A DNA stretch of 47,794 nucleotides from Cyclobacteriaceae bacterium (GTDB lineage: Bacteria; Bacteroidota; Bacteroidia; Cytophagales; Cyclobacteriaceae): the NCBI GenBank assembly GCA_020436165.1, contig JAGQYI010000045.1:1-47794 (forward strand), in the 5' to 3' direction. Under the pieces are notes generated by a model that was not told the DNA's origin, ran no database searches, and was given only the letters and a program-made list of their open reading frames with translations. The position numbers were made by a program, and so were the translations under genes. Below are positions 39,639-47,139 of the stretch, piece after piece (positions within the stretch are counted from its first letter, which is position 1; every line of letters begins with the position of its first letter).

Positions 39639-40324
39639 TAGTTTCTTGTTTCATCCGACACAATTTTGCCGTCTTCCAGCGTTACAATTCGTTTTGCTTT
39701 ATCAATTACCCGTTGGTCGTGTGTGGAGAACACGAAAGTAGCGTTCTGCTCCTGGTTCATCCGGGCCATCATATCCAGCAAGTTGGCGGTGGATACAGAA
39801 TCAAGGTTAGCTGTGGGTTCGTCAGCCAAAATAAACTTGGGTTTGGAGGCCAATGCCCTTGCAACCGCAACCCGTTGTTGCTGTCCACCCGACAATTCCG
39901 AAGGGCGTTGGTTGGCTTTATCGGCAATGCCCATTTGCTCCAGCAGCTCCATAGCCCTTTTGTCGCGTTCGGCTTTGCTTCTTTTCTGAAGCAACATTAT
40001 AAACTCTACATTTTCCTTATTGGTAAGCACAGGAATAAGGTTGTAGGCCTGAAAAACAAAACCGATGGTTTGCAAACGAAAATCGATCAGTTTGCTGTCT
40101 TTCATGTCGGTAATATTGGTCCCGGCCACCTCCACAGTTCCAGTGCTAGGGTGGTCCAACCCTCCGAGGATATTAAGTAAAGTTGTTTTTCCACAACCGG
40201 AAGGACCTACAATGGCCGTGAACTCCCCTTCCTGAACCTCCAGGTTTATTCCGTTTAAAGCGTGTACGGGTACCGCAGTTTCCTTGTAGGTCTTTGTAAT
40301 ATTTTCTGCTTTTATTACACTCAT
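39638..40324 (-). CDS. ABC transporter ATP-binding protein, LolD/MacB type
   Basis: The 228-residue ATPase has Walker A GPSGCGKT (about 40-47), the signature LSGGQ (144-148), Walker B ILADEP (165-170), then TANLD and the H-loop FSTHD. The Q-loop region FQAYNLIPVLTNKENV is typical of the LolD/MacB/FtsE subfamily, which powers envelope transport without moving substrate through the membrane itself. It follows three FtsX-type permease genes. One ATPase would energise permease dimers chosen from these three. Confidence 0.93.
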   Translation of the reverse strand: MSVIKAENITKTYKETAVPVHALNGINLEVQEGEFTAIVGPSGCGKTTLLNILGGLDHPSTGTVEVAGTNITDMKDSKLIDFRLQTIGFVFQAYNLIPVLTNKENVEFIMLLQKRSKAERDKRAMELLEQMGIADKANQRPSELSGGQQQRVAVARALASKPKFILADEPTANLDSVSTANLLDMMARMNQEQNATFVFSTHDQRVIDKAKRIVTLEDGKIVSDETRN

Positions 40325-40346
40325 GATCTTATTCTTTTATCTCTTT

Positions 40347-41561
40347 TTATAATTTATGTAATGCTTCTACTGGTTTAAGTTTTACGGCTTTCCATGCCGG
40401 GTACAATGCTCCAATTACCGCTGTTACCACTACGCCAATGGTCACTATAAAATACACACTGTTGTCAATGTAAGGGTGCAAAATGGAGGAATAACCAAAG
40501 GATTCCAGCCCTTCCGAATACTTGGATAAATCAACCCCGTTGATGGCGTAATATTTTAAGGTTGACCATCCGACAAAAAGTCCGATTGGCGCTCCTACCA
40601 GTCCCAGGAAGATCGTTTCCACCAGAATCATTACGAAAACACGCAATTTGTTCATGCCCACGGCCATTAGCATTCCCAGCTCTCTGAAACGCTCCAGCAC
40701 GGCCATTAACATGGTGTTTACGATGCCAAAAACCAGGGCAATCATTATGATAGTCATTAGCACGTAAAGCATGCTGCCATACATTTCGTCCATTACGGCA
40801 AGCTCCGGAGCAGTTTCTCTCCAGGTTTGAGCCTGGTCGCCAGGGTAGGTAGTATTGTACTTAGTTACAATGGCCTGCTCGTCTGCCTGTGGATCTGTAA
40901 CCACGGCAATTTCATGCACTTTGTCACCAATGCCCAACAGCCGGGTTAAATCGCTTTGGCGCGTGTAGGCATATAATTCGCTAATAGGAATAGACGAACT
41001 TTTTACAATGCCAACCACACGGAATGCTCCGGCCGTAATATTGCCCTCTCCATCGTTAAAAGTAAGCACCACTTTAGATCGGACTTTTACACCCAGATTC
41101 TCGGCCAGCTTAGACCCAATTATTATGGGGTTTCTGTTGATGCCTACAAAATAGGTTCCTTCTGCCACCAGGGAGTCCAGGTGCGTTACGATGGCCTCAT
41201 TGGTAAGGTCGATGCCTCTTATTTGAACACCGGCCGCTTTCTTAGGCGAAGAGATCATCCCCGAAACAATGGTTCGGGTGGTGGCTCCCCGGACACCTTG
41301 CCAGGTGCGAACAGCAGCAGCCTTTTCCTTTCCATCCTTTATGTAATACTTTACATCATAATCCTTTTTAAACTCCGGATTATGGATCTGTATATTGGAT
41401 ATATCATTGTTGATAATGTTGGCCATATAGCCTACCAGGAAGCCATTCATAAAGCCTGTTCCGAACAGGAGAGCCCAAATACCAACTACGATGGAGCCTA
41501 TTACCACCAGGCTTCGGCCCCGGCTCCTCCAAACGTTTTTCCATGCAATTTTAAAAAGCAT
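40347..41561 (-). CDS. ABC transporter permease, FtsX/MacB-LolCE type (third)
   Basis: The 404-residue protein has the LolC/E topology: one N-terminal membrane helix (about 17-38, SLVVIGSIVVGIWALLFG), a large periplasmic domain (about 45-270) and three C-terminal helices (about 272-300, 315-345, 360-390). The FtsX domain contains MAVLERFRELGMLMAVGMNK and ends with YPAWKAVKLKPVEALHKL. It is more distant from the other two permeases than they are from each other. It lies 20 bases after the second and 22 before the ATPase gene. Confidence 0.9.
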   Translation of the reverse strand: MLFKIAWKNVWRSRGRSLVVIGSIVVGIWALLFGTGFMNGFLVGYMANIINNDISNIQIHNPEFKKDYDVKYYIKDGKEKAAAVRTWQGVRGATTRTIVSGMISSPKKAAGVQIRGIDLTNEAIVTHLDSLVAEGTYFVGINRNPIIIGSKLAENLGVKVRSKVVLTFNDGEGNITAGAFRVVGIVKSSSIPISELYAYTRQSDLTRLLGIGDKVHEIAVVTDPQADEQAIVTKYNTTYPGDQAQTWRETAPELAVMDEMYGSMLYVLMTIIMIALVFGIVNTMLMAVLERFRELGMLMAVGMNKLRVFVMILVETIFLGLVGAPIGLFVGWSTLKYYAINGVDLSKYSEGLESFGYSSILHPYIDNSVYFIVTIGVVVTAVIGALYPAWKAVKLKPVEALHKL

Positions 41562-41581
41562 ATTCTTCGATTTAATGTTAT

Positions 41582-42805
41582 TTATTGTCCTTCCCTAATG
41601 GCAACCACCGGGTCGTTTTTTCTAATTTTATTTAATGGGTAAAAGCTTAAGGCTGTGGCCAGAATAAACACGGCCAGCGCCTGAAAGATGAAGATCGACT
41701 GATCCAGCGAAAACCGAATGGCGAACTCCATTCCGTAGGCTTCGGCTATCGTTTTTTGTGATGAGGCCAGCCCAATGGGGTTAAAATGGAAGTAGGTTAA
41801 CAATACGCCACTTACTGCAAGGCCCGCCAAAACACCTAATGCCGAGAGCATTACAATTTCTGAAAAGACCACCGTTTGCAACAGTCTCCTTTTCATGCCA
41901 ATGGCCAGCATTATTCCAAACTCTCTTTTACGCTCAGCTGTCATCATCAAGAAAGTGCCGAACATCCCAAAACCAATTACCGCATATAATATTAAGATCA
42001 TAACCCGGGCAGAGGCAAATTTCATATTTGCCGTTTGAATCAGCTCAGGTGTCATTTCCTGCCAGGTTACCAATCGTTCGGTTTTGGGGTCGATAAATTT
42101 TGAAGCCGCTTCCTCCACCGCTGGCATATCTTTATAATCTTTTAACAAAATGGCCACGCTGGTCAGCTTGTTCTTCAGATCGTAAAACCATTGCGCCTGC
42201 TGCAAAGGCATACAGATCATTTGCTTGTTTTGCATGGGATTGGGAAACTTCAAAATACCTTCAATCACAAATAGACCGGCCGCATTTGCACCATGATATC
42301 CCTGACTGATAAGCACTAAGGTGTCATTCACATTAATCTTTAAATAATCGGCCAACCCTGCGGCAATTACTACTCCTTTGCTATCGGATGTAATCATTTT
42401 GCCTTTTACCAGCTTTTTGGTTAACACCATAATACCGTCTTCCTTTTCCGGTTCAACCCCCAATACCATCGTAGCTTTTGATACATTTTCATAAGAGGCG
42501 AGGGCAAAGGATTCAATGCGGGGCGAGACTGCCTGAACCCCTTTGATCCCTTCAAGGTTTGGTAGTAGATCAGAACCATAGGAAAAGCTGTTGTTGATGG
42601 ACTTTTCATCAATAAATTCAGGATTCTGAACCTGCAAATGCCCTGTGTAAAACTTAACGGAGTTATCGATCAGCTGATCAAGCGAACCTCTTTGAACAGA
42701 CATCATCAGCGTAGAAAAAATGACAGCAAATGCAATTGAGCTTAGGGTAATAAAGCTTCTTCGCCTATTGCGCCAAATATTCCGCCATGCCATTATAAGT
42801 ATCAT
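41582..42805 (-). CDS. ABC transporter permease, FtsX/MacB-LolCE type (second)
   Basis: A 407-residue permease with an N-terminal helix (about 17-40), a periplasmic domain and three C-terminal helices. FtsX signatures are MLMTAERKREFG-like (MMTAERKREFGIMLAIGMKR) and FYPLNKIRKNDPVVAIREGQ at the end. The periplasmic part (LVLISQGYHGANAAGLFVIEG) matches the neighbouring upstream permease closely, so the two are tandem duplicates of equal length. It is expected to dimerise with a sister permease on the LolD-type ATPase. Confidence 0.9.
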   Translation of the reverse strand: MILIMAWRNIWRNRRRSFITLSSIAFAVIFSTLMMSVQRGSLDQLIDNSVKFYTGHLQVQNPEFIDEKSINNSFSYGSDLLPNLEGIKGVQAVSPRIESFALASYENVSKATMVLGVEPEKEDGIMVLTKKLVKGKMITSDSKGVVIAAGLADYLKINVNDTLVLISQGYHGANAAGLFVIEGILKFPNPMQNKQMICMPLQQAQWFYDLKNKLTSVAILLKDYKDMPAVEEAASKFIDPKTERLVTWQEMTPELIQTANMKFASARVMILILYAVIGFGMFGTFLMMTAERKREFGIMLAIGMKRRLLQTVVFSEIVMLSALGVLAGLAVSGVLLTYFHFNPIGLASSQKTIAEAYGMEFAIRFSLDQSIFIFQALAVFILATALSFYPLNKIRKNDPVVAIREGQ

Positions 42806-42817
42806 ACCGTTCCAGTT

Positions 42818-44041
42818 CTATGCTTCGCGCATTGCTTCCACAGGTTTTAACTTATGAATTACATATAAAGGATAAAATCCCAGTATGGCCACCATCAGAA
42901 ATATGGCCCACGCCTGATTGTAGAACAACGAAGGTTCCAGCGAAAAGAAATAGGCAGGCTCCATTCCAAAGGTTTCAATGGCTTCAGCCGATGCTCCCGT
43001 GAAATAAATGGGATTGTGGTAATAATAAGTGAGTATGGGCAAACTAATGAACACCCCTGCCAGTACACCCAGCGTTGACATAAAGCCTATTTCGAGTACG
43101 ATAATCCATTGCATGATTTTCCTTCTCATGCCTACTGACATCATTACCCCAAACTCGTACATGCGCTCGGCCGTCATCATTAAGAACGTACCGAACATGC
43201 CAAACCCGATTACCGCATATAAAATCCATAACATTACCTTACCACTAATGTTATCCACCTCAATGCCCTGAACCAAGTCAGGCATCAGGTCTCTCCAGCC
43301 CATTACTTCCAGTTTGGAGGTGTCTATTTTTGAGGAAATATCGGCTACTATGCGATCTGTGTTTTTGGCTTTATCGATTACCAGCGCAATGCTTGTCAAC
43401 CGATTATTGGCTGCATAAAACCACTGCGCTTCTTTTAAGGGCATGTAAACTGTCTGTTGGTTTTGGGTGGGCACCGGAAACTTCATGATCCCTTTGATAG
43501 GATACACCGCTGCGGCATTAGCCCCATGATAGCCCTGACCTAAAAGCACAAGGGTATCACCAACGGTTACGTTCAGGTAGTCGGCCAGTCCTTCTGCCAC
43601 CATCACGGCTTTATCGCTACTGGTAAGGTACTCTCCCTTTACAACCTTGGACTTCACTTTGGTGAGCTCGTCTTCCTGCTCAGGTTCTATGCCCATTACC
43701 AGTGAGCCTTTTGTTTTGGTGCCATAGGATGCCAGCGCAAACGACTCCAGTCGCGGAACCACTACCTCAACTCCTTGCGTATTGGCAATGGTATTGATCA
43801 ACGTATCTGAGCTCCCGAGACTGTTATCCAGGGTTTTGTCTTTCCAGTAGCCTTTTTCGTGCACCTGTATGTAACCGGTAAAAAACTGCGCTGCATTGGA
43901 AATCATGCGGTTGTATGATCCCAGCTGCATGGAGCGCATAACACAGGCAATAAATACGGCAAAGGTTATGGAGGCAATGGTTATAATGCTCCTGCGTTTG
44001 TTACGCCAAATGTTACGCCACGCCAGAATTAAGTACATCAT
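42818..44041 (-). CDS. ABC transporter permease, FtsX/MacB-LolCE type (first)
   Basis: A 407-residue paralogue of the second permease: LAWRNIWRNKRRSIITIASI at the start, LVLLGQGYHGANAAAVYPIKG in the periplasmic domain, MMTAERMYEFGVMMSVGMRR in the FtsX domain and YVIHKLKPVEAMREA at the end. Topology is one helix, a periplasmic domain, then three helices. It starts directly beside the inserted S23-type cassette, which separates it from the LolA-like gene. Twelve bases separate it from the second permease. Confidence 0.9.
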   Translation of the reverse strand: MMYLILAWRNIWRNKRRSIITIASITFAVFIACVMRSMQLGSYNRMISNAAQFFTGYIQVHEKGYWKDKTLDNSLGSSDTLINTIANTQGVEVVVPRLESFALASYGTKTKGSLVMGIEPEQEDELTKVKSKVVKGEYLTSSDKAVMVAEGLADYLNVTVGDTLVLLGQGYHGANAAAVYPIKGIMKFPVPTQNQQTVYMPLKEAQWFYAANNRLTSIALVIDKAKNTDRIVADISSKIDTSKLEVMGWRDLMPDLVQGIEVDNISGKVMLWILYAVIGFGMFGTFLMMTAERMYEFGVMMSVGMRRKIMQWIIVLEIGFMSTLGVLAGVFISLPILTYYYHNPIYFTGASAEAIETFGMEPAYFFSLEPSLFYNQAWAIFLMVAILGFYPLYVIHKLKPVEAMREA

Positions 44042-44062
44042 TTTTTTTCAATTAATAGTTTT

Positions 44063-44096
44063 CAATGAGTAATTATCAATGAACAATGAGTAATTC
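44063..44096. repeat. Left flank repeat of the S23-type cassette
   Basis: Two direct copies of CAATGAGTAATT (44063-44074 and 44084-44095). The stretch AATTATCAATGAACAATGAG (44071-44090) is an imperfect inverted match of the right flank at 44481-44511, about 20 of 25 bases. Confidence 0.7.
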
Positions 44097-44107
44097 TTCT
44101 GTCCAAT

Positions 44108-44467
44108 TTAACTAGCATTGTTTCTTGAGTTTCTAATTATTACATATAGGATTTTAGCCAATTCATCACTTTGATTAATTAAATCTTCAGCCATTTTTTC
44201 TTCCAATAATTTTGAGTCCTTCATTAAACGAAGCCAGTAATTACTCTCTCTTGCTTCCTTATATGAAATTGACATTTTATGAACAAAATCCTTTTTAGAC
44301 ACTCCACCAATTGCCTCTTCCACATTTGCTCCTATTGAGGTTCCACTTCTCATTAACTGTCTGATAAGAACCGAAGAGACAGTGTTTCGATCCAGAAGTT
44401 TACAGGTTTCGATAATGCTAAGCCCAAACTCATAAGATTTGCTCTTTATGATATTCTCTTTCTCCAT
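44108..44467 (-). CDS. Four-helix-bundle protein, 23S intervening-sequence (S23) type
   Basis: From ATG 44467 the protein has 119 residues, all helical. It begins MEKENIIKSKSYEFGLSIIE and has LIRQLMRSGTSIGANVEEAI, the hallmark of the TIGR02436/S23 family, followed by FVHKMSISYKEARESNYWLR. A GTG at 44476 would add MLG. The family was first seen in 23S rRNA intervening sequences, and related proteins help diversity-generating retroelements; the function is otherwise unknown. No reverse transcriptase or rRNA gene lies here. It interrupts an export operon in the same direction and is flanked by inverted repeats, so it looks like an inserted cassette. Confidence 0.88.
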   Translation of the reverse strand: MEKENIIKSKSYEFGLSIIETCKLLDRNTVSSVLIRQLMRSGTSIGANVEEAIGGVSKKDFVHKMSISYKEARESNYWLRLMKDSKLLEEKMAEDLINQSDELAKILYVIIRNSRNNAS

Positions 44468-44480
44468 ACCAAGCACTTAA

Positions 44481-44511
44481 CTGTTAATTACTAATTGTCC
44501 ATTGTCAATTC
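44481..44511. repeat. Right flank repeat of the S23-type cassette
   Basis: Its reverse complement reads GAATTGACAATGGACAATTA then GTAATTAACAG, matching the left flank in inverted orientation. It ends exactly at the base before the stop codon of the LolA-like gene (44512-44514). Confidence 0.7.
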
Positions 44512-45282
44512 TCACCTAATCCTCTTCATGTTCTGCAATGAGAAAAAAGATTGAGTTATATCCTTTAGATCGAACTGGAGGTCCAGATAATCAATGACCG
44601 TTTTGTTATTGGGTTCGTCTGCAGGTATCATTTCCATGTGGGTAGGGATTATCCGCCCACCCATTTCTTTTATGTCGGAAAGTATCATGGTGTTTACCAG
44701 AAATCCATCTTCGTCATAGTATTTCACCAGGTGTTCGTTGTAATTAACTTTATCGATGTAAACGATAACCTTGCCCCAAACCACCGCTGCTTCGGGTTTA
44801 GGTATCATGATTATTTTGTACACACTCATATTGTTAATAGTGGTGTCTCCGTCCAACTTTTGGTCATAATCGTTTACTATGGAAGATTCCTTCACCAGGT
44901 CGTCATTGGTAAAATCGGAACCCATCCAGGATTGCAACATCATGGAAGGCGGCAACTTTATAACCCTATCGATGGAAGGCTGCCAGTTCCACATTTCATT
45001 TTCTCGTTTCAAAAAGGCCTGTCCTTTATCGCGTGCTGGGGCAGTTATTAAAATAAGGCTGTATTCTCTGCCCAAGGCCCATCCTTTCATGGTGATCTCG
45101 CGCTTCCAGTCAGGGCGCACGATCGTCATTTTCATCACCGATTTGTTGGAAAGGCCCTGCATACGGTCATCGGCTTTTTTTACTATTTCCTTTGCTGTTT
45201 GGCCCCATGAAGGTGAAACCAGCATGGTAAAGGCCAGTAGTACAAGTGCTGATAATTTGTTCATAATTCTATTTCTATTCAT
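44512..45282 (-). CDS. Outer-membrane lipoprotein-sorting-like protein (LolA-like, PF17131 type)
   Basis: A 256-residue secreted protein. A signal peptide (MNKLSALVLLAFTMLVSPSWGQ) starts at the second ATG (45264); the first ATG (45282) overlaps the tetR stop and is also possible. The mature part has the LolA-like pattern: AKEIVKKADDRMQGLSNKSV, then LILITAPARDKGQAFLKREN, MWNWQPSIDRVIKLPPSMML and QSWMGSDFTNDDLV. It forms a half-open beta-barrel that could carry a lipid or lipoprotein across the periplasm. Its position before three LolCE-type permeases and an ATPase supports a lipid or lipoprotein carrier role. Confidence 0.87.
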   Translation of the reverse strand: MNRNRIMNKLSALVLLAFTMLVSPSWGQTAKEIVKKADDRMQGLSNKSVMKMTIVRPDWKREITMKGWALGREYSLILITAPARDKGQAFLKRENEMWNWQPSIDRVIKLPPSMMLQSWMGSDFTNDDLVKESSIVNDYDQKLDGDTTINNMSVYKIIMIPKPEAAVVWGKVIVYIDKVNYNEHLVKYYDEDGFLVNTMILSDIKEMGGRIIPTHMEMIPADEPNNKTVIDYLDLQFDLKDITQSFFSLQNMKRIR

Positions 45283-45853
45283 TACAATATTTCTTTAACA
45301 GGTATTTTTCCATTTCGTCCAGTGGATAATCCTCTCTTGCTATCAGTATTTCTATTCCAATTCCATCGAAAAGAGCTGCGATCACGCGGGCTTCTCCTAT
45401 TGGGTCCTCGTATCCCATTTGACCCAGCAAAGCCGCCATAATATCAATGTACTCCAACATTTTGCCTATCACTATGTTGTGAACAAAATCGAATTTTTCG
45501 ATCTGAAGAGTTAATTCGGTGAGGAGCCTCCAGTGTTCCGGGCGTTCGCGCATTTCTCTAAAAAACCACATGATAAGAAGCTGCAATACCTCGTTTGGTT
45601 CCTTCCCTTCCATCTCACCCATCAACTTATCACCTTCATCCATGGCGCTCAGGACCAGCTCCTTAACAAGGTCTTCTTTACTGTCGAAATAGTTGTAGAG
45701 CAAGCCCTTGGCCACCCCGGCCTCTTTGGCAATACCGGCAATGCTGGTAGAGTCGTATCCCTTTTTAGCAATTAGCTTAAAAGCCGCTTCCATAATGCGA
45801 TGCTTACTTTCTGCTCTTATTTGCTCGTTTTGCTCTGGTGTTCGTGGACTCAT
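45275..45853 (-). CDS. TetR/AcrR-family transcriptional regulator
   Basis: From ATG 45853 the protein has 192 residues. The helix-turn-helix domain reads KHRIMEAAFKLIAKKGYDST followed by SIAGIAKEAGVAKGLLYNYF and DSKEDLV. The C-terminal ligand domain is helical. An upstream frame reaches 45910, but it would place the palindromic operator and the -7 element inside the coding region, so the start at 45853 is preferred. Its stop overlaps the LolA-like gene by 8 bases, so it heads the export operon and probably represses it, with release by a substrate of the exporter. Confidence 0.9.
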   Translation of the reverse strand: MSPRTPEQNEQIRAESKHRIMEAAFKLIAKKGYDSTSIAGIAKEAGVAKGLLYNYFDSKEDLVKELVLSAMDEGDKLMGEMEGKEPNEVLQLLIMWFFREMRERPEHWRLLTELTLQIEKFDFVHNIVIGKMLEYIDIMAALLGQMGYEDPIGEARVIAALFDGIGIEILIAREDYPLDEMEKYLLKKYCNE

Positions 45854-45862
45854 TATTATTTT

Positions 45863-45884
45863 TTTGACTGAACGGTCGGTCAAA
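45863..45884. promoter_or_regulatory. Palindromic TetR operator
   Basis: The half-sites TTTGACTGAAC and GGTCGGTCAAA are inverted copies agreeing at 9 of 11 positions. The palindrome lies 10 bases before the tetR ATG and overlaps the -7 promoter element by four bases. Operators of this size and place are typical for self-regulating TetR proteins. Confidence 0.75.
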
Positions 45885-45910
45885 GATAAATGTTTAAATC
45901 TATCCGACAA
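45881..45910 (-). promoter_or_regulatory. Predicted promoter of the tetR-export operon
   Basis: On the - strand TTG (45910-45908), 19 bases, then TATCTTTG (45888-45881), a full match to TAnnTTTG. The last four bases, TTTG, are also the first bases of the operator palindrome. Confidence 0.75.
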
Positions 45911-45922
45911 CTTTATTTCATA

Positions 45923-46297
45923 TTATTTTTCTGTTAACTGGGTAATTCTCAGTTCAAGGCGTTTGATTTCCTGGGCCAGCTGATTTTTATCCATTTGCAT
46001 CCAATGCCATATTTTAAGCATAACCACTATCATTAAGCTAACAAAAGCACCGGCCCCCCAAAGCATCATTTCACGGATATCAAGGGCATTAAAAAACTTA
46101 TAGCCGAAAAAAACTGATAGTATAAAAAAGATCAAAATTAAGAGTGAAGTAAGGTAGGCAAACCATTTCAAACTACCCCTGAAATTTATCAGCATCATAT
46201 CTATTAAAGATTGATCTTCTATTCGTTTTAACAAGTCGGCCTCCTCCTGTGATAGGGCTTCCTTTATCAATTTATCAATGTCGTCTTTCTTTTCCAT
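45923..46297 (-). CDS. Two-helix membrane protein linked to the sigma factor gene
   Basis: A 124-residue protein with a charged N-terminal part (MEKKDDIDKLIKEALSQEEA), two membrane helices (about 45-68, WFAYLTSLLILIFFILSVFFG, and about 78-98, MLWGAGAFVSLMIVVML) and a C-terminal coiled-coil-like tail (MDKNQLAQEIKRLELRITQLT). It begins 3 bases after the sigma factor stop, so it is probably co-expressed with it and could be its membrane anti-sigma partner. However, it lacks the zinc anti-sigma motif and any FecR or periplasmic sensor domain. No family was firmly recognised. Confidence 0.75.
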   Translation of the reverse strand: MEKKDDIDKLIKEALSQEEADLLKRIEDQSLIDMMLINFRGSLKWFAYLTSLLILIFFILSVFFGYKFFNALDIREMMLWGAGAFVSLMIVVMLKIWHWMQMDKNQLAQEIKRLELRITQLTEK

Positions 46298-46300
46298 GAC

Positions 46301-46840
46301 CTAATTAATTTGTTGACTATAAAATTCTTTTACTTTTTTTCGTGCGTAGAACAGTCGCGATTTTACTGTTCCTTCATTTATGCCTAGTATTTCTGCTATT
46401 TCTTTAATGGTGTAATCGTTTTGGTAAAACAGGATAAGGATTGTTCTCTCCTTATCAGGTAGTTGTTGCACGGCTCTTCGAATGGGACCAAAATCCATTT
46501 CTGCTGACGCTTTACCCAATTGCTCTTCTTCAATTTCGTGGTTCATCCTTCTTTCTCTTTGTTTTTCACGGATCCAGCTAACGGATTTATTGTTCACTAT
46601 TCTATGCGCCCACACCCTAAACTTTGAAGGGTTCTGAAGTAAGTACATTTGCTTTACTATAGCCTGCCAACTGTCTTGCACAAGGTCCTTTGCTGCTTCC
46701 ATGTCATTTGTTTTTCTAAATGCATACGCCACCAACTTTTTATGCCAACGATTAACCAGCAATGCCAACGACCTCCTGTCACCATCCTGTGCCCGCAATA
46801 CGAGCCACTCATCTAATACCTTGTCCGATCGTTTGTTCAT
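46301..46840 (-). CDS. ECF-type RNA polymerase sigma factor
   Basis: The 179-residue protein has region 2 (about 18-85: LALLVNRWHKKLVAYAFRKT, EAAKDLVQDSWQAIVKQM and FRVWAHRIVNNKSVSWIREK). Region 4 (about 118-172) has VQQLPDKERTILILFYQNDY and the helix-turn-helix IKEIAEILGINEGTVKSRLF. The lack of regions 1 and 3 marks it as an ECF sigma. It is divergent from the arginine leader. TATATTCG at about 15-22 bases upstream of the ATG resembles a -7 element. The target genes are unknown. Confidence 0.93.
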   Translation of the reverse strand: MNKRSDKVLDEWLVLRAQDGDRRSLALLVNRWHKKLVAYAFRKTNDMEAAKDLVQDSWQAIVKQMYLLQNPSKFRVWAHRIVNNKSVSWIREKQRERRMNHEIEEEQLGKASAEMDFGPIRRAVQQLPDKERTILILFYQNDYTIKEIAEILGINEGTVKSRLFYARKKVKEFYSQQIN

Positions 46841-46931
46841 GCGTTACGAATATAGAGTCGCAGATTTTAATTGAAGGTTCAAATTTTTTTTGATTTTTTC
46901 CCCAAACAGGCTTTAATATCATTAAAACCAT

Positions 46932-46939
46932 TACTTTTG
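46932..46939 (+). promoter_or_regulatory. -7 promoter element before the arginine leader
   Basis: TACTTTTG matches TAnnTTTG fully. No clear TTG lies 19-21 bases upstream. Transcription would begin around 46946, about 50 bases before the leader ATG at 46998. An earlier in-frame ATG at 46947 would then be almost leaderless. Confidence 0.5.
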
Positions 46940-46997
46940 ACGCTTAATGTCCTTAAAAATATCACATATCGCAATTGAAACAGCTTCTGTTCTTGCT

Positions 46998-47051
46998 ATG
47001 AGTGCAGCACCTGCACTTAGGATAAGGAATGCGAGGCCCTTAGGGGTCTAA
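46998..47051 (+). CDS. Putative arginine leader peptide
   Basis: The frame ATG 46998 to TAA 47049 encodes MSAAPALRIRNARPLGV. It has three arginine codons, all AGG, at 47019, 47025 and 47034, concentrated near the end. An in-frame ATG at 46947 would extend it to 34 residues, but that start is very close to the predicted transcription start. It lies between a -7 element and a GNAT-argG gene pair of arginine synthesis. The last AGG is followed at once by CCCTTAGGGG, then a hairpin and a T-rich stretch. This is the layout of ribosome-mediated attenuation by arginine. Confidence 0.7.
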   Translation: MSAAPALRIRNARPLGV

Positions 47052-47104
47052 CATATCTTACAGGGTTACGTACCCTGTTCATTTCACTCAATTTTCTTTT
47101 TTTC
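47034..47104 (+). promoter_or_regulatory. arg attenuator hairpins
   Basis: AGGCCC (47034-47039) can pair with GGGTCT (47044-47049) at the leader end, with one G-U pair. Downstream ACAGGGT (47060-47066) pairs perfectly with ACCCTGT (47072-47078). A T-rich stretch, with TTTT and a T7 run, extends to 47104, but the T-run begins about 15 bases after the stem, so its terminator strength is uncertain. AGGGGT of the leader end could instead pair with ACCCT of the second stem, giving an alternative antiterminator fold. Confidence 0.5.
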
Positions 47105-47139
47105 TTATTAAATTTTAAACAACTAAACGTTTTCCGTCT

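Noticed and set aside
44063-44511. CRISPR-like or IS-like structure around the four-helix-bundle gene
   Set aside because: There are only two short direct copies, no regular spacers and no transposase. It is better described as a cassette with inverted-repeat flanks.
45854-45910. N-terminal extension of the TetR regulator
   Set aside because: It contains the operator and -7 element and is not similar to TetR N-termini; the ATG at 45853 is better.
46947-47051. Longer 34-residue version of the arginine leader from ATG 46947
   Set aside because: It would start only about 8 bases after the -7 element, leaving no leader RNA. The 17-residue version from 46998 keeps all three Arg codons and is preferred.
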